Shown here piece by piece: positions 51,882 to 60,519 of a stretch of DNA of 64,000 nt; within the stretch, counting starts at the first letter, position 1, and each line of letters starts with the position of its first letter. The DNA lies in NCBI GenBank assembly GCA_019240215.1, contig JAFAYQ010000004.1, forward strand, positions 47,993 to 111,992, read 5' to 3'. The DNA comes from Actinomycetota bacterium (GTDB taxonomy: Bacteria; Actinomycetota; Actinomycetes; Streptosporangiales; Streptosporangiaceae). Under the pieces are notes generated by a model. The model was not told the DNA's origin. It saw only the letters and a program-made list of their open reading frames with translations, and ran no database searches. The position numbers and the translations under genes are program-made.

Positions 51882-52299
51882 CCTCCATCGATCCCCTCTG
51901 TCCGGCCGTCCCCCTCGGGCCGGCGGATGGAGGGTCCGTCGTCATGTCGCCGCGTGGTCAGGACCTACCCGGCGCTGGTCCGTATCTGGGGGCGTTCCCT
52001 GGCCGTGCAAAGCCACACTGCCAGCGATATCGTCGGCCAGGCCGCCGACGCCGAGGTGGCCGCGCGCCTCCGTGCGCGCTGGTCACGCCGTCTCGCTGAC
52101 GCTGAAACAGCCGAAAACGCCCGCCGATCCAGCAGCCGCTGCCGGCGCCCGGCTGGGCGCGCTGCGGCTGCCGCATCCTTATCACGGATAACGCAAAGTG
52201 TAGCAGGGAGCTTCCCGGCCAGCTCACAACGCGCGGACAAGTGTGGTAGAAGGACCGATACCAGGACTTACGCCGGCCCGGAAACCCCCGCGGAAACCG
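51882..52299. other. Long gap upstream of the DEAD-box helicase gene
   Basis: About 418 bases hold no supported gene. On the minus strand TGCTACACT near 52197-52205 could be an extended -10, which would give a leader of about 300 nt. DEAD-box helicase genes often have long regulated leaders, but no specific RNA element is recognised. Confidence 0.4.
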
Positions 52300-52521
52300 T
52301 CAGGCGCCGAACCCCATCGGGCGCCCCTCGGCCCCGATGAACTCCAGGTAGGCGATCTTGTCGGCCGGCACCAGCACCTTGCCGCCCTTGTCCACGGCCA
52401 GCGTGAACAGGCCGCCGTTGGCCAGCGAGTCGGCCAGGTCGCGCTCGATCTCCTCGGCCGAGGACTTGGTCTCCACGGCCAGCTCGCGCGGGGCGGACTG
52501 GACTCCGATCCTGACTTCCAC
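52300..52521 (-). CDS. DUF3107 family protein
   Basis: The 73-residue protein (opening VEVRIGVQSAPRELAVETK, then EEIERDLADSLANGG, ending KVLVPADKIAYLEFIG and GRPMGFGA) matches the actinobacterial DUF3107 family, known in mycobacteria as TB9.4 (Rv3208A). Function is unknown. GTG at 52521 has AGGAG four bases upstream. It sits between TetR and the helicase, all on the minus strand, as in mycobacteria. Confidence 0.93.
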   Translation of the reverse strand: MEVRIGVQSAPRELAVETKSSAEEIERDLADSLANGGLFTLAVDKGGKVLVPADKIAYLEFIGAEGRPMGFGA

Positions 52522-52611
52522 GGTGCTCCTTGATGAGCTTGATGAGTTGGTCGGCCAGCCCGGCTGGTACCAGCCCGGCCGGTACCGGCGGCCCGTACCG
52601 CGAGCGGCCAG

Positions 52612-53232
52612 TCAGCTGCTGAGCGGCCAGCCGCTGATCCCCCGCCAGCTGAGCCTAGCCATCAGCTGCTCGGCATCCTCCTGCGGCATCCGCTGCCCGG
52701 TGCGCAGCCAGTAGCGGGCGCTGACCTGCGCGGTGCCCACCAGGCCGACCCCGAGCAGGTGCGCGGCCTCCTCGGGGATGTCAGTGTCGCCCTTGATGAC
52801 CTCGCTGATCATCTCCGCGCATTCCTGCACCGACCGGTCCAGCCGTTCCCGCACCGCGGGCTCGTTGCTGAGGTCGGACTCGAACACCAGCCGGTAGGCG
52901 CCGCCCTGGTTGGCCACGAACCCGAAGTAGGCGCCGAACGTCGCCGCCACCCGCTGCTTGTTTTCGCTGGTGGAGCTGAGCGCCTTGCGCACGGTGTCGA
53001 TGAGGGCGTCCACGCTCTCGTCGAGCAGCGCCAGGTAAAGCTCCAGCTTGCTCGGGAAGTGCTGGTAGAGCACGGGCTTGCTGATCCCGGCCCGCTCCGC
53101 GATCTCGTCCATCGCGGCCGCGTGGTAACCCTGGGAGACGAAGACCTCCTGGGCTGCCCCGAGCAGCTGACGCCGGCGAGCCTGCCGGGGCAGCCGCGCG
53201 CCTCGCGGTCGTGCGTCGGACGTTGCGGTCAC
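52612..53232 (-). CDS. TetR-family regulator
   Basis: The 206-residue protein has an N-terminal TetR helix-turn-helix (RRQLLGAAQEVFVSQGYHAAAMDEIAERAGISKPVLYQHFPSKLELYLALLDE) and a helical ligand domain. GTG at 53232 with GGAGA five bases upstream is preferred over ATG at 53289. It corresponds by position and sequence to the TetR gene next to DUF3107 in mycobacteria (Rv3208). Its effector is unknown. Confidence 0.92.
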   Translation of the reverse strand: MTATSDARPRGARLPRQARRRQLLGAAQEVFVSQGYHAAAMDEIAERAGISKPVLYQHFPSKLELYLALLDESVDALIDTVRKALSSTSENKQRVAATFGAYFGFVANQGGAYRLVFESDLSNEPAVRERLDRSVQECAEMISEVIKGDTDIPEEAAHLLGVGLVGTAQVSARYWLRTGQRMPQEDAEQLMARLSWRGISGWPLSS

Positions 53233-53352
53233 CAGTGTCTCCGAACGTGTAGGGCGGAACGGCGGATGATTATCCGCGCTTCCGGCCATCGTAAGTCCAA
53301 GCCGCCCGGCCAGCCACTTTCCCAGCCCGCGGCGGTCAGCCCGGCCCCGCGC

Positions 53353-53520
53353 TCAACGGTAGTCGTCATCGTCGTTGCCGACGGTGATCTCCTGTTCGGC
53401 CGCGTCCGCCTCGTTGGCGTCGAACGGAAGCTCGGTGCGCCGCCGGGGGGTCTCCTCGTCGGTCTCGACCAGGTCGCGGGCCTGCTCGCTGGCGTCGTCG
53501 GCCGGCTTTTCGATGTCCAT
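53353..53520 (-). CDS. Small acidic hypothetical protein
   Basis: A 55-residue frame from ATG 53520 reads MDIEKPADDASEQARDLVET, DEETPRRRTELPFDANEAD and AAEQEITVGNDDDDYR before TGA at 53353. About a third of the residues are Asp or Glu, with a single basic RRR cluster, so it is probably unstructured. Third-position GC is high, as in genuine genes. It lies between the flavoprotein gene and tetR on the same strand. The family is not recognised. Confidence 0.55.
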   Translation of the reverse strand: MDIEKPADDASEQARDLVETDEETPRRRTELPFDANEADAAEQEITVGNDDDDYR

Positions 53521-53623
53521 CTCGCTCAACTCGCGGCACTCCTCGCGTCGGTATCGGCCGCGCTGCGGGGCTCGGGGTCACGCGGCTCGGCGACCGCGGT
53601 CCGCCGCGTCCCGTTGTCGCTGG

Positions 53624-55213
53624 TCACCCCGCCCCCGGCCAGCTCGCGGTGGTCACCGGCCGGGCCGTTGAGCCCGGCCGACGGGCCGCCCCCCCGCCCG
53701 GCCCACCAGACCCGGCCGGCCCGGTGCCCGAAGCGGTGCCCGCCGGGGCCGAGTCGGCCGGCGCCGAACCCGTGCGGCTGGGACCGTTGTCCCCTGGCTG
53801 GGCGGTGAGCTTACCGGCCAGCTCCCGCAGCACCGGCTCCAGGGCCTCGCTGTAGGTCGGGAACGCGTGCACGGTGTCGGCCAGCACCGGCAGCGGCACC
53901 CCGGCCCGGATCGCCACCGTGACCTCGCCCATCCAGTCGGGCGCGTTCGGCCCGACCGCGGCCGCACCCAGCAGCAGCTTCGACTCCGGGTGGGCGTACA
54001 GCTCGACCCGGCCCGCGTCCTCGCCCGCCACCAGCGCGCGGGCGGTGCCGGAGAGGTCGGCCCCCGCCGTGACCAGGTCGATGCCGGCCTCGGCGGCACC
54101 CTGGGGGGACGCGCCGACCGCGAACACCGACGGGCTCGTGTAGACCGCCCGCGGGATCGCCCGGTAGTCGGCCTCGCGGCGCTGGCCGAGGATGTTGGCC
54201 GCCACCACTGCGGCCTGATAGCGGGCGGTGTGGGTGTGAGTACCGAGCCCGGTCACGTCCCCGGCCGCCCACAGCCCGTCCGGCCGCTCGGTGGCCGCCT
54301 CGGCCGCGTCGGCGTCACCCTTGGCCACCACCCGGCCGGTGGTGTCGACCAGGATCGGGGTGCCCGGCTTGACGTCCACGCCCAGGCGGTCGAGGCCGAG
54401 ACCGCCGACCCGCGGCCGCCGCCCGGTGGCCAGCAGCACCCGGTCCGCCTCGATCCGGCCGCCATCGGCCAGGATCAGCACCAGCCCCTCGTCCATCCGC
54501 TCGGCCTTGACCGCCCCCGAGCCCAGCCGCACGTCCACCCCGGTCCGGCGCAGCGCCTCGGCCAGGATCTCGCCGGTGAACGCGGCCTCGGCCGGCAGCA
54601 GCTTGTCCTCGGCCTCGACCAGCGTCACCTGGGAGCCGAAGGCGGCGTAGATCTGCGCCAGCTCACAGCCGGCCGAGCCGCCCCCCAGCACGACCAGCCG
54701 CCGCGGCAGGTCGGGACTGCTCAGCGCGCCCGCGCTGGTCCACGCGGCGATGTCGGCCAGCCCCTCGATCGGCGGCGCGACCGGCTCGCTGCCGGTCGAC
54801 AGCACCAGGTCGTGATAGCTGATCTCGACGGTCTGACCGGGAGTGACCGCGTCCGGGGCCGCGTCGGTCTCCGGGTAGGTGGTCACCTGCACGGTCCCTG
54901 GCTTGGTGACCTGGGCGGTCCCGCGCAGCAGGGTGACCCCGGCCTCGGTCAGGCGGCTGGCGGCCGGGCTGTCGTCGAGGTGGTTGGTCACCTCGTCCCG
55001 CCGGGCCACGGCGTTCTCCCACGCCTCGCCCCGGCCGGCCGCCTCCAGCAACGTCTTGGAGGGCAGGCAGGCCAGGTACGGTGATTCGCCCCCGACCAGG
55101 CCGGCCTCCACCAGCGCGACCGACCGGCCGCCGGTGGCGACCTCGGCCGCGACGTGCACGCCCGCGGTCCCGCCGCCGAGCACGACAACATCGAACTCGG
55201 GCATTTGGCTCAC
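53624..55213 (-). CDS. Dihydrolipoamide-dehydrogenase-like flavoprotein lacking the redox disulphide
   Basis: The 529-residue protein has the FAD motif VVVLGGGTAGVHVAAEVA, the NAD(P) motif LVVLGGGSAGCELAQIYAAFGSQVTLVE, ATGRRPR, the second FAD motif LWAAGDVTGLG and the C-terminal dimer domain with HAFPTYSEALEPVL. The usual CxxxxC disulphide is reduced to SPYLAC: GGESPYLACLPSKTLL keeps only the second Cys. Thiol-disulphide chemistry is therefore unlikely; NAD(P)H-dependent quinone reduction is a plausible alternative. The C-terminal 55 residues are Pro/Gly/Ala-rich. ATG at 55213; divergent from ku. Confidence 0.88.
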   Translation of the reverse strand: MSQMPEFDVVVLGGGTAGVHVAAEVATGGRSVALVEAGLVGGESPYLACLPSKTLLEAAGRGEAWENAVARRDEVTNHLDDSPAASRLTEAGVTLLRGTAQVTKPGTVQVTTYPETDAAPDAVTPGQTVEISYHDLVLSTGSEPVAPPIEGLADIAAWTSAGALSSPDLPRRLVVLGGGSAGCELAQIYAAFGSQVTLVEAEDKLLPAEAAFTGEILAEALRRTGVDVRLGSGAVKAERMDEGLVLILADGGRIEADRVLLATGRRPRVGGLGLDRLGVDVKPGTPILVDTTGRVVAKGDADAAEAATERPDGLWAAGDVTGLGTHTHTARYQAAVVAANILGQRREADYRAIPRAVYTSPSVFAVGASPQGAAEAGIDLVTAGADLSGTARALVAGEDAGRVELYAHPESKLLLGAAAVGPNAPDWMGEVTVAIRAGVPLPVLADTVHAFPTYSEALEPVLRELAGKLTAQPGDNGPSRTGSAPADSAPAGTASGTGPAGSGGPGGGAARRPGSTARPVTTASWPGAG

Positions 55214-55438
55214 CTTCCCATCCCCCCGCCCGGAACCGCGCTCCAGGCTGCGCAGGTGCCCTCCATCATCTCAGGCAGGCCCCCCGCTTCGCCCCGGAAG
55301 CCAGGGATCGGTCATCATGCCTGGTGACAGCCCCGCACTTGGCCGGTTCCGGTCGCGTTTGCGACCGTTTTAGGCGGTTTATCCTTCTTTCGCTGACCTG
55401 CTTTTTACCAGCTCGGCCGCGGGGGTACTACCCGAGCC

Positions 55439-56221
55439 ATGCAGAGTATGTGGGCGGGAACGCTCGCTTTCGGCCCGACCGAAATCCCGGTCCGGCTCGC
55501 TCCGGCCACCCGTCCGCGCGAGCTCGCCTTCCGCCAGACACACGTGGCCGACGGGGGCCGGATCGCGGTCCGCCGCGGCTGCACCGCCTGCGGCGCCGAG
55601 GTTTCCTACGCCGACGTGGCCAAGGCCTACCAGCGCCCGGACGGCGCCCTGGTCCCGCTCACCGACGAGGACCTGGCCAGCCTCCCGCTCGAGGCCAGCC
55701 ACCGCATCGACGTGCGCAGTTTCACCTCCCCGGGCACCATCGACCCGCTGCTGATCTCCCGCAGCTACTTCCTCAGCCCAGACGCCCGCAGCCACAACCC
55801 CGGCCACACAGACACTTCCAGCCTCACAAGCGCCTTCAGCCCCGCAAGCACCCCCGCCCCGCACGCCTACGCCATCTTCCGCGAGGCCCTGGCCCGCACC
55901 GGCCAGACCGCCATCGCCACCATCACCCTGCGCCAGCGCGAGGCCCAGGCCGCCGTCTGGCCCCGCGGCCACACCCTGGTCCTGCAGACCCTGCTCACCC
56001 CGGACGAGATCACCGCCCCGCCGCCCACCGGCGAGATCTCCGCCCCGCTGCCCTCCGACGCCGGCCCCGCTGCACCCCTCCCCGCCGCCGCGCCCGCCGA
56101 CGCCGAACTGACCGCCCTGGCCGACCGCATCACCGCCCTGACCCGCGACTTCGACCCCGCCACCCACCACGACCGCTACCGCGACCAGCTCGAAGCCCTG
56201 ATCCGTGCCCGGTACCCCTGA
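55439..56221 (+). CDS. ku: Ku protein of non-homologous end joining
   Basis: The 260-residue protein begins with the bacterial Ku barrel (MWAGTLAFGPTEIPVRLAPAT, then ELAFRQTHVADGGRIAVRRGCTACGAEVSYADVAKAYQRPDGALVPLTDEDLASLPLEASHRIDVRSFTSPGTIDPLLI). A bridge region follows with HAYAIFREALARTGQTAIATITLRQREAQAAVWPRGHTLVLQTLL. Ku rings DNA ends and recruits LigD. An extra Ser/Pro/His-rich insert (about 118-140) is unusual. LigD is not in this window. ATG at 55439 or 55448. Confidence 0.93.
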   Translation: MQSMWAGTLAFGPTEIPVRLAPATRPRELAFRQTHVADGGRIAVRRGCTACGAEVSYADVAKAYQRPDGALVPLTDEDLASLPLEASHRIDVRSFTSPGTIDPLLISRSYFLSPDARSHNPGHTDTSSLTSAFSPASTPAPHAYAIFREALARTGQTAIATITLRQREAQAAVWPRGHTLVLQTLLTPDEITAPPPTGEISAPLPSDAGPAAPLPAAAPADAELTALADRITALTRDFDPATHHDRYRDQLEALIRARYP

Positions 56222-56378
56222 GTCACACCCGCCCCGCCAGTCCCAAAATCACCCCCGCCGCCACCGTCCGCCCGCCCAACTGTGACGCGAACTACCCGTC
56301 TGGGTGTTTTAGGTGAACGCTCGGTTGATTAACCTTGAACGAATAGAATGACCTGTTCACCTTGGCGGGAGGCGGTAG

Positions 56379-57383
56379 ATGGCACCGACACCGGTGTGGC
56401 CTGGCGAGTTCGTCAGCCTCGGGGAGACCGCGGTATACGTCCGGACCGCACCGGCGACCCTGGCCGCCACCAGTACCGCTACCAATACGGCCGCCGAGCC
56501 GGTCCTCTGCGTGCACGGCTTCGGCGGTTCGTCCACCAACTGGACCGACCTGATGGCCCTGCTGAGCGACCCGGCCGCCAGCGGCCCGGATGCCCCCGCC
56601 TACCGCTGCGAGGCCCTCGACCTGCCCGGTTTCGGCTTCTCGGCGCCTGCCGAGGCCAGCTGCACCGTCAGCGGCCAGGCCGCGCTGGTGGCCCAGCTGA
56701 TCGAGCACCGCGGCCGCGGCCCGGTCCACCTGGTCGGCAACTCGTTCGGCGGCGCGGTCTGCACCCGGGTGGCCGCCACCCGCCCCGACCTGATCAAGAC
56801 GGTCACCCTGGTCGCGCCGGCCATGCCCGACCTGTGGGTCCGCCCGGTGACCGCCCGGTTCCCGGCCCTGTGCGTGCCCAAGTTCGGTTCCTGGCTGCTC
56901 AACCGGGTGCAGAAGATGTCGGCCCAGGCCCGGGTGGAGGCGTCGATCGCCACCATCTACTACGACGGCCGTTGCGTGCACCCCGACCGCATCGCCGCCG
57001 ACGTGGCCGAGACCGAACGGCGGGACACGCTCGCCTACGGCGACGCGGTGCTGATCCGCTGCGCCCGCTCGATCGTGGCCGAGTACCTGCGGCTCGGCCG
57101 CCACTCGCTGTGGCGGGACGCGGCCCGGGTGGAAGCGCCCGCGCTGGTCATCTACGGCAGCCACGACAAGATCGTCGACCCCCGGATGGCGGGCCGGGCC
57201 GCCCGCTCGTTCCCGCGCGGCCGGGTGGTGGTGCTGCCCCGCACCGGCCACGTGGCCCAGATGGAACGGCCCGAGGCGGTGGCGGCCGAGTTCCGCCAGA
57301 TGGTCAGTGCTCCCGAGCAGAGCTACGATCTGCGCGAGCCGGCCGCGGTGGGGAATGCGCTCCAGGCCGTCCCAGTTATGTAG
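56379..57383 (+). CDS. Alpha/beta hydrolase
   Basis: The 334-residue protein has LCVHGFGGSSTNWTDLMALL (HG oxyanion region), LDLPGFGFSAPAE, the nucleophile elbow GNSFGG, VIYGSHDKIVDPRMAG (acid) and LPRTGHVAQMERPEAV (His), all as in canonical hydrolases. It is placed 44 bases before moeZ on the same strand, a pairing also seen in other actinobacteria. Substrate unknown. ATG at 56379 follows GGGAGG. Confidence 0.9.
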   Translation: MAPTPVWPGEFVSLGETAVYVRTAPATLAATSTATNTAAEPVLCVHGFGGSSTNWTDLMALLSDPAASGPDAPAYRCEALDLPGFGFSAPAEASCTVSGQAALVAQLIEHRGRGPVHLVGNSFGGAVCTRVAATRPDLIKTVTLVAPAMPDLWVRPVTARFPALCVPKFGSWLLNRVQKMSAQARVEASIATIYYDGRCVHPDRIAADVAETERRDTLAYGDAVLIRCARSIVAEYLRLGRHSLWRDAARVEAPALVIYGSHDKIVDPRMAGRAARSFPRGRVVVLPRTGHVAQMERPEAVAAEFRQMVSAPEQSYDLREPAAVGNALQAVPVM

Positions 57384-57427
57384 GTTGGCGCGACCCGGTG
57401 GGCGCGCCCCCTGATCGCGACCACCTG

Positions 57428-58633
57428 ATGGAGAGCCCGTTGTCAGCCAGCACCGTGTCGTTGCCACCCCTGGTCGAGCCGGCCGCCGAGCTCAGCGTGG
57501 ACGAGGTGAAGCGCTACTCGCGGCACCTCATCATCCCCGACGTGGGCATGACCGGGCAGAAGCGGCTCAAGAACGCCAAGGTGCTGGTGGTCGGGGCGGG
57601 CGGTCTGGGCTCGCCCGCGCTGCTGTACCTGGCCGCGGCCGGGGTCGGCACGCTCGGCATCGTCGACTTCGACGTGGTCGACGAGTCCAACCTGCAGCGG
57701 CAGATCATCCACGGCGTCTCCGACATCGGCAAGCCCAAGGCGGAGTCGGCCCGTAACAGCATCAAGGAGATCAACCCGCTGGTCGAGGTCGTGCTGCACG
57801 AGGAGCGGCTCGACTCCGACAACGCGCTCGACATCTTCCGTCCCTACGACCTGATCGTGGACGGGACCGACAACTTCGCCACCCGTTACCTGGTCAACGA
57901 CGCCTGCGTGCTGCTCGGCAAGCCGTACGTGTGGGGCTCGATCTACCGGTTCGACGGCCAGGCCAGCGTGTTCTGGGCCGAGCACGGCCCCTGCTACCGC
58001 TGCCTGTACCCGGAGCCGCCGCCCCCCGGCATGGTGCCGTCCTGCGCCGAGGGCGGTGTCCTCGGCGTGCTCTGCGCCTCGATCGGATCGATCCAGGTCA
58101 ACGAGGCGATCAAGGTCATCACCGGCATCGGCGACCCGCTGGTCGGGCGGCTGATGATCTACGACGCCCTGGAGATGACCTACCGCTCGGTCAAGGTCCG
58201 CAAGGACCCCGAGTGCCCGGTTTGCGGCAAGAACCCGACGATCACCGAGCTGATCGACTACGAGGCGTTCTGCGGCGCGGTCTCCGAGGAAGCCGCCGAA
58301 GCGGTCCAGGGCTCGACGATCACCGCCAAGGACCTAAAGAACATGATGGACAACGACGAGAACATCTTCGTCGTCGACGTCCGCGAGCCGAACGAGTACG
58401 AGATCGTCTCGATCCCCGGCGCGACGCTGATCCCCAAGGGTGAGTTCCTGTCCGGCGCTGCCCTGGAGAAGCTGCCCCAGGACAAGCGCATCGTGCTGCA
58501 CTGCAAGAGCGGCGCCCGCAGCGCCGAGGCGCTGGCCGTGGTCAAGGACGCCGGCTTCTCCGACGCCGTCCACGTGGGCGGTGGCGTGCTCGCCTGGGTC
58601 AGCCAGGTCGACCCCAGCCTGCCCACCTACTGA
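57428..58633 (+). CDS. moeZ: MoeZ: ubiquitin-like protein adenylyltransferase fused to rhodanese
   Basis: The 401-residue protein has an E1-like domain (KVLVVGAGGLGSPALLYLAAAGVGTLGIVDFDVVDESNLQRQIIH, FRPYDLIVDGTDNFATRYLVNDAC, paired Cys zinc ligands in CYRCLYP and CPVCGKN) and a C-terminal rhodanese domain with the active cysteine in LHCKSGARS. It activates sulfur carriers (ThiS, CysO, MoaD types) and makes their thiocarboxylate. ATG at 57428 opens the frame; TTG at 57440, with GGAGAG in front, is an alternative start. A hairpin follows the stop. Confidence 0.95.
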   Translation: MESPLSASTVSLPPLVEPAAELSVDEVKRYSRHLIIPDVGMTGQKRLKNAKVLVVGAGGLGSPALLYLAAAGVGTLGIVDFDVVDESNLQRQIIHGVSDIGKPKAESARNSIKEINPLVEVVLHEERLDSDNALDIFRPYDLIVDGTDNFATRYLVNDACVLLGKPYVWGSIYRFDGQASVFWAEHGPCYRCLYPEPPPPGMVPSCAEGGVLGVLCASIGSIQVNEAIKVITGIGDPLVGRLMIYDALEMTYRSVKVRKDPECPVCGKNPTITELIDYEAFCGAVSEEAAEAVQGSTITAKDLKNMMDNDENIFVVDVREPNEYEIVSIPGATLIPKGEFLSGAALEKLPQDKRIVLHCKSGARSAEALAVVKDAGFSDAVHVGGGVLAWVSQVDPSLPTY

Positions 58634-58649
58634 TAAATAGCTCGACTCC

Positions 58650-58686
58650 CGTCAGGGCGTGTGCCTACACTGGCCACGCCCTGACG
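58650..58686. terminator. 12-bp hairpin between moeZ and the ABC-F gene
   Basis: CGTCAGGGCGTG at 58650-58661 pairs perfectly with 58675-58686 around a 13-base loop. It starts 17 bases after the moeZ stop and lies 90 bases before the ABC-F start, so it may terminate moeZ or act as an attenuator in the ABC-F leader. Confidence 0.75.
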
Positions 58687-58775
58687 TCGTCCGAGGGAGA
58701 TCCGTTGCGTCACTGAGGTTCCGCCGCCGCGCGCCGCGATCCGCCGCGCCCAGCCGACCTCTGTGGAGCCGCAAC

Positions 58776-60476
58776 ATGTCCACTTCCCTTGTGACCATGG
58801 GCCTGTCCTTCGCCTGGCCCGACGGGACCGTCGTGTTCGACGGCCTCGACCTGGCCATCGGGCCCGGCCTGACCGGCCTGATCGGCACCAACGGTTCCGG
58901 TAAAACCACCCTGCTCCGGCTGATCGCGGGCGAGCTGCGCCCCCGATCGGGCACCGTGCGGACCGGCGGCGAGGTCGGCTACCTGCCGCAGAACCTCACC
59001 CTGAACGTCGCCGCCACCGTCTCCGACCTGCTCGGCGTGACCGCCACCCGCCAGGGGTTGCACGCGATCGAGGCCGGCTCGGTGGCCGAAGCCGACTTCG
59101 CCGCGGTCGGCGACGACTGGGACGTCGAGGAGCGCGTCGCCGCCGAACTGTCCCGCCTCGGCCTCGGCCACCTCGACCTCGACGCCCCGGTCGGCCGCCT
59201 GTCCGGCGGCGAGGCGGTGCTGGTCCACCTGGCCGCGCTGTTCCTCCGCCGCCCGCCGGTGCTGCTGCTCGACGAGCCCACCAACAACCTCGACCTGGAC
59301 GCCCGCCACCGGCTCTACGCCGCCGTCGAGAACTGGCCCGGGGTGCTGCTGATCGTCAGCCACGACCGCGAACTGCTGGCCCGGGTCGGCCAGATCGCCG
59401 ACCTGTCCACCAGTGGAGGGCACAGCGGTGTCCGGATGTTCGGCGGCAACTTCCCCGCCTACGAAGAGGTCCTCGCGGCCGAGCAGGAGGCGGCCGAGCG
59501 CGCGGTCCGGGCGGCCGCCGCCGACGTCCGCCAGCAGCGCCGGGACCTGATCGACAACCAGGTCAAGCAGGCCGGCCGCGAACGCTACGGACGCCAGCAG
59601 CAGCTGTCCGGCGGCCAGCCCAAGATCGTGATGAGCGCCAAGAAGCGCAGCGCCCAGGAATCAGCTGGCAAACTCCGCCACACCCACGAACAGCGGCTGT
59701 CCGAGGCCCGCGAGAAGCTCGACGAAGCCAAAGAGGCAGCTCAGGGCGACGCGGTGATCCGGGTCAAGCTGCCCGGCACCGAGGTCCCGGCCGGCCGCAC
59801 CATCCTGCAGGCTCGCGGTCTTACCGCCCTTTCACACGCACATATTGAAAAAGTCCGACCGGAAGAGTCCGCACCGCCGCTGGACGAGCTGATCGTCCGG
59901 GGCCCGGAACGCATCGCGCTGACCGGCTCCAACGGCTCCGGCAAGACCACCTTTCTGCGCGCTCTGGTCGGCCAGACCGAGCTGCCCGGAGTCACCGTGC
60001 GCACGGTTGGCGACTCCGCGGCCGCCCCGCCCGACCCGGACGCCAGCCCCGGGACCCGGGTCGGCTACCTCCCGCAGCGTCTCGACCTGCTGGACGACTC
60101 ACTCAGCGTGCTCGACAACGTCCGCCGGGCCGCCCCGGCCGCGTCGGTGAACGAGATCCGGGCCGGCCTGGCCCGCTTCCTGTTCCGCGGCGACCGGGTC
60201 GCCCAGCTCGCGGGCTCGCTGTCCGGCGGCGAACGGTTCCGGGCCACCCTGGCCACGCTGCTGCTGGCCGACCCACCTCCGCAGCTGCTGCTGTTCGACG
60301 AGCCGACCAACAACCTCGACCTGGCCTCGGTCCGCCAGTTCACCAGCGCCCTGGCCGGCTACCGGGGCGCGCTCATCGTGGTCAGCCACGACCTGCCGTT
60401 TCTGCGCTCGCTGGAGATCACCCGCTGGCTGCGGATCGATCACGGCCAGGGACTGACTGAGGGGCGATCGGCCTGA
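58776..60476 (+). CDS. ABC-F family ATPase
   Basis: The 566-residue soluble protein has two ABC domains and no membrane segments. The first has GTNGSGKTT, LSGGEAVLVHLAALFLRRPPVLLLDEPTNNLD; the second has GSNGSGKTT and LSGGERFRATLATLLLADPPPQLLLFDEPTNNLD. Between them is a charged helical linker (EQEAAERAVRAAAADVRQQRRDLIDNQVK to RLSEAREKLDEAKEAA). ABC-F proteins act on the ribosome E-site, either as translation factors or antibiotic-resistance factors. ATG at 58776 with GTGGAG upstream is preferred to an earlier in-frame start. Which subfamily it is cannot be settled. Confidence 0.92.
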   Translation: MSTSLVTMGLSFAWPDGTVVFDGLDLAIGPGLTGLIGTNGSGKTTLLRLIAGELRPRSGTVRTGGEVGYLPQNLTLNVAATVSDLLGVTATRQGLHAIEAGSVAEADFAAVGDDWDVEERVAAELSRLGLGHLDLDAPVGRLSGGEAVLVHLAALFLRRPPVLLLDEPTNNLDLDARHRLYAAVENWPGVLLIVSHDRELLARVGQIADLSTSGGHSGVRMFGGNFPAYEEVLAAEQEAAERAVRAAAADVRQQRRDLIDNQVKQAGRERYGRQQQLSGGQPKIVMSAKKRSAQESAGKLRHTHEQRLSEAREKLDEAKEAAQGDAVIRVKLPGTEVPAGRTILQARGLTALSHAHIEKVRPEESAPPLDELIVRGPERIALTGSNGSGKTTFLRALVGQTELPGVTVRTVGDSAAAPPDPDASPGTRVGYLPQRLDLLDDSLSVLDNVRRAAPAASVNEIRAGLARFLFRGDRVAQLAGSLSGGERFRATLATLLLADPPPQLLLFDEPTNNLDLASVRQFTSALAGYRGALIVVSHDLPFLRSLEITRWLRIDHGQGLTEGRSA

Positions 60477-60519
60477 AACAGTCGTCAGCCCGCCCAGACC
60501 AGGCCTTACCATTTCCCTT

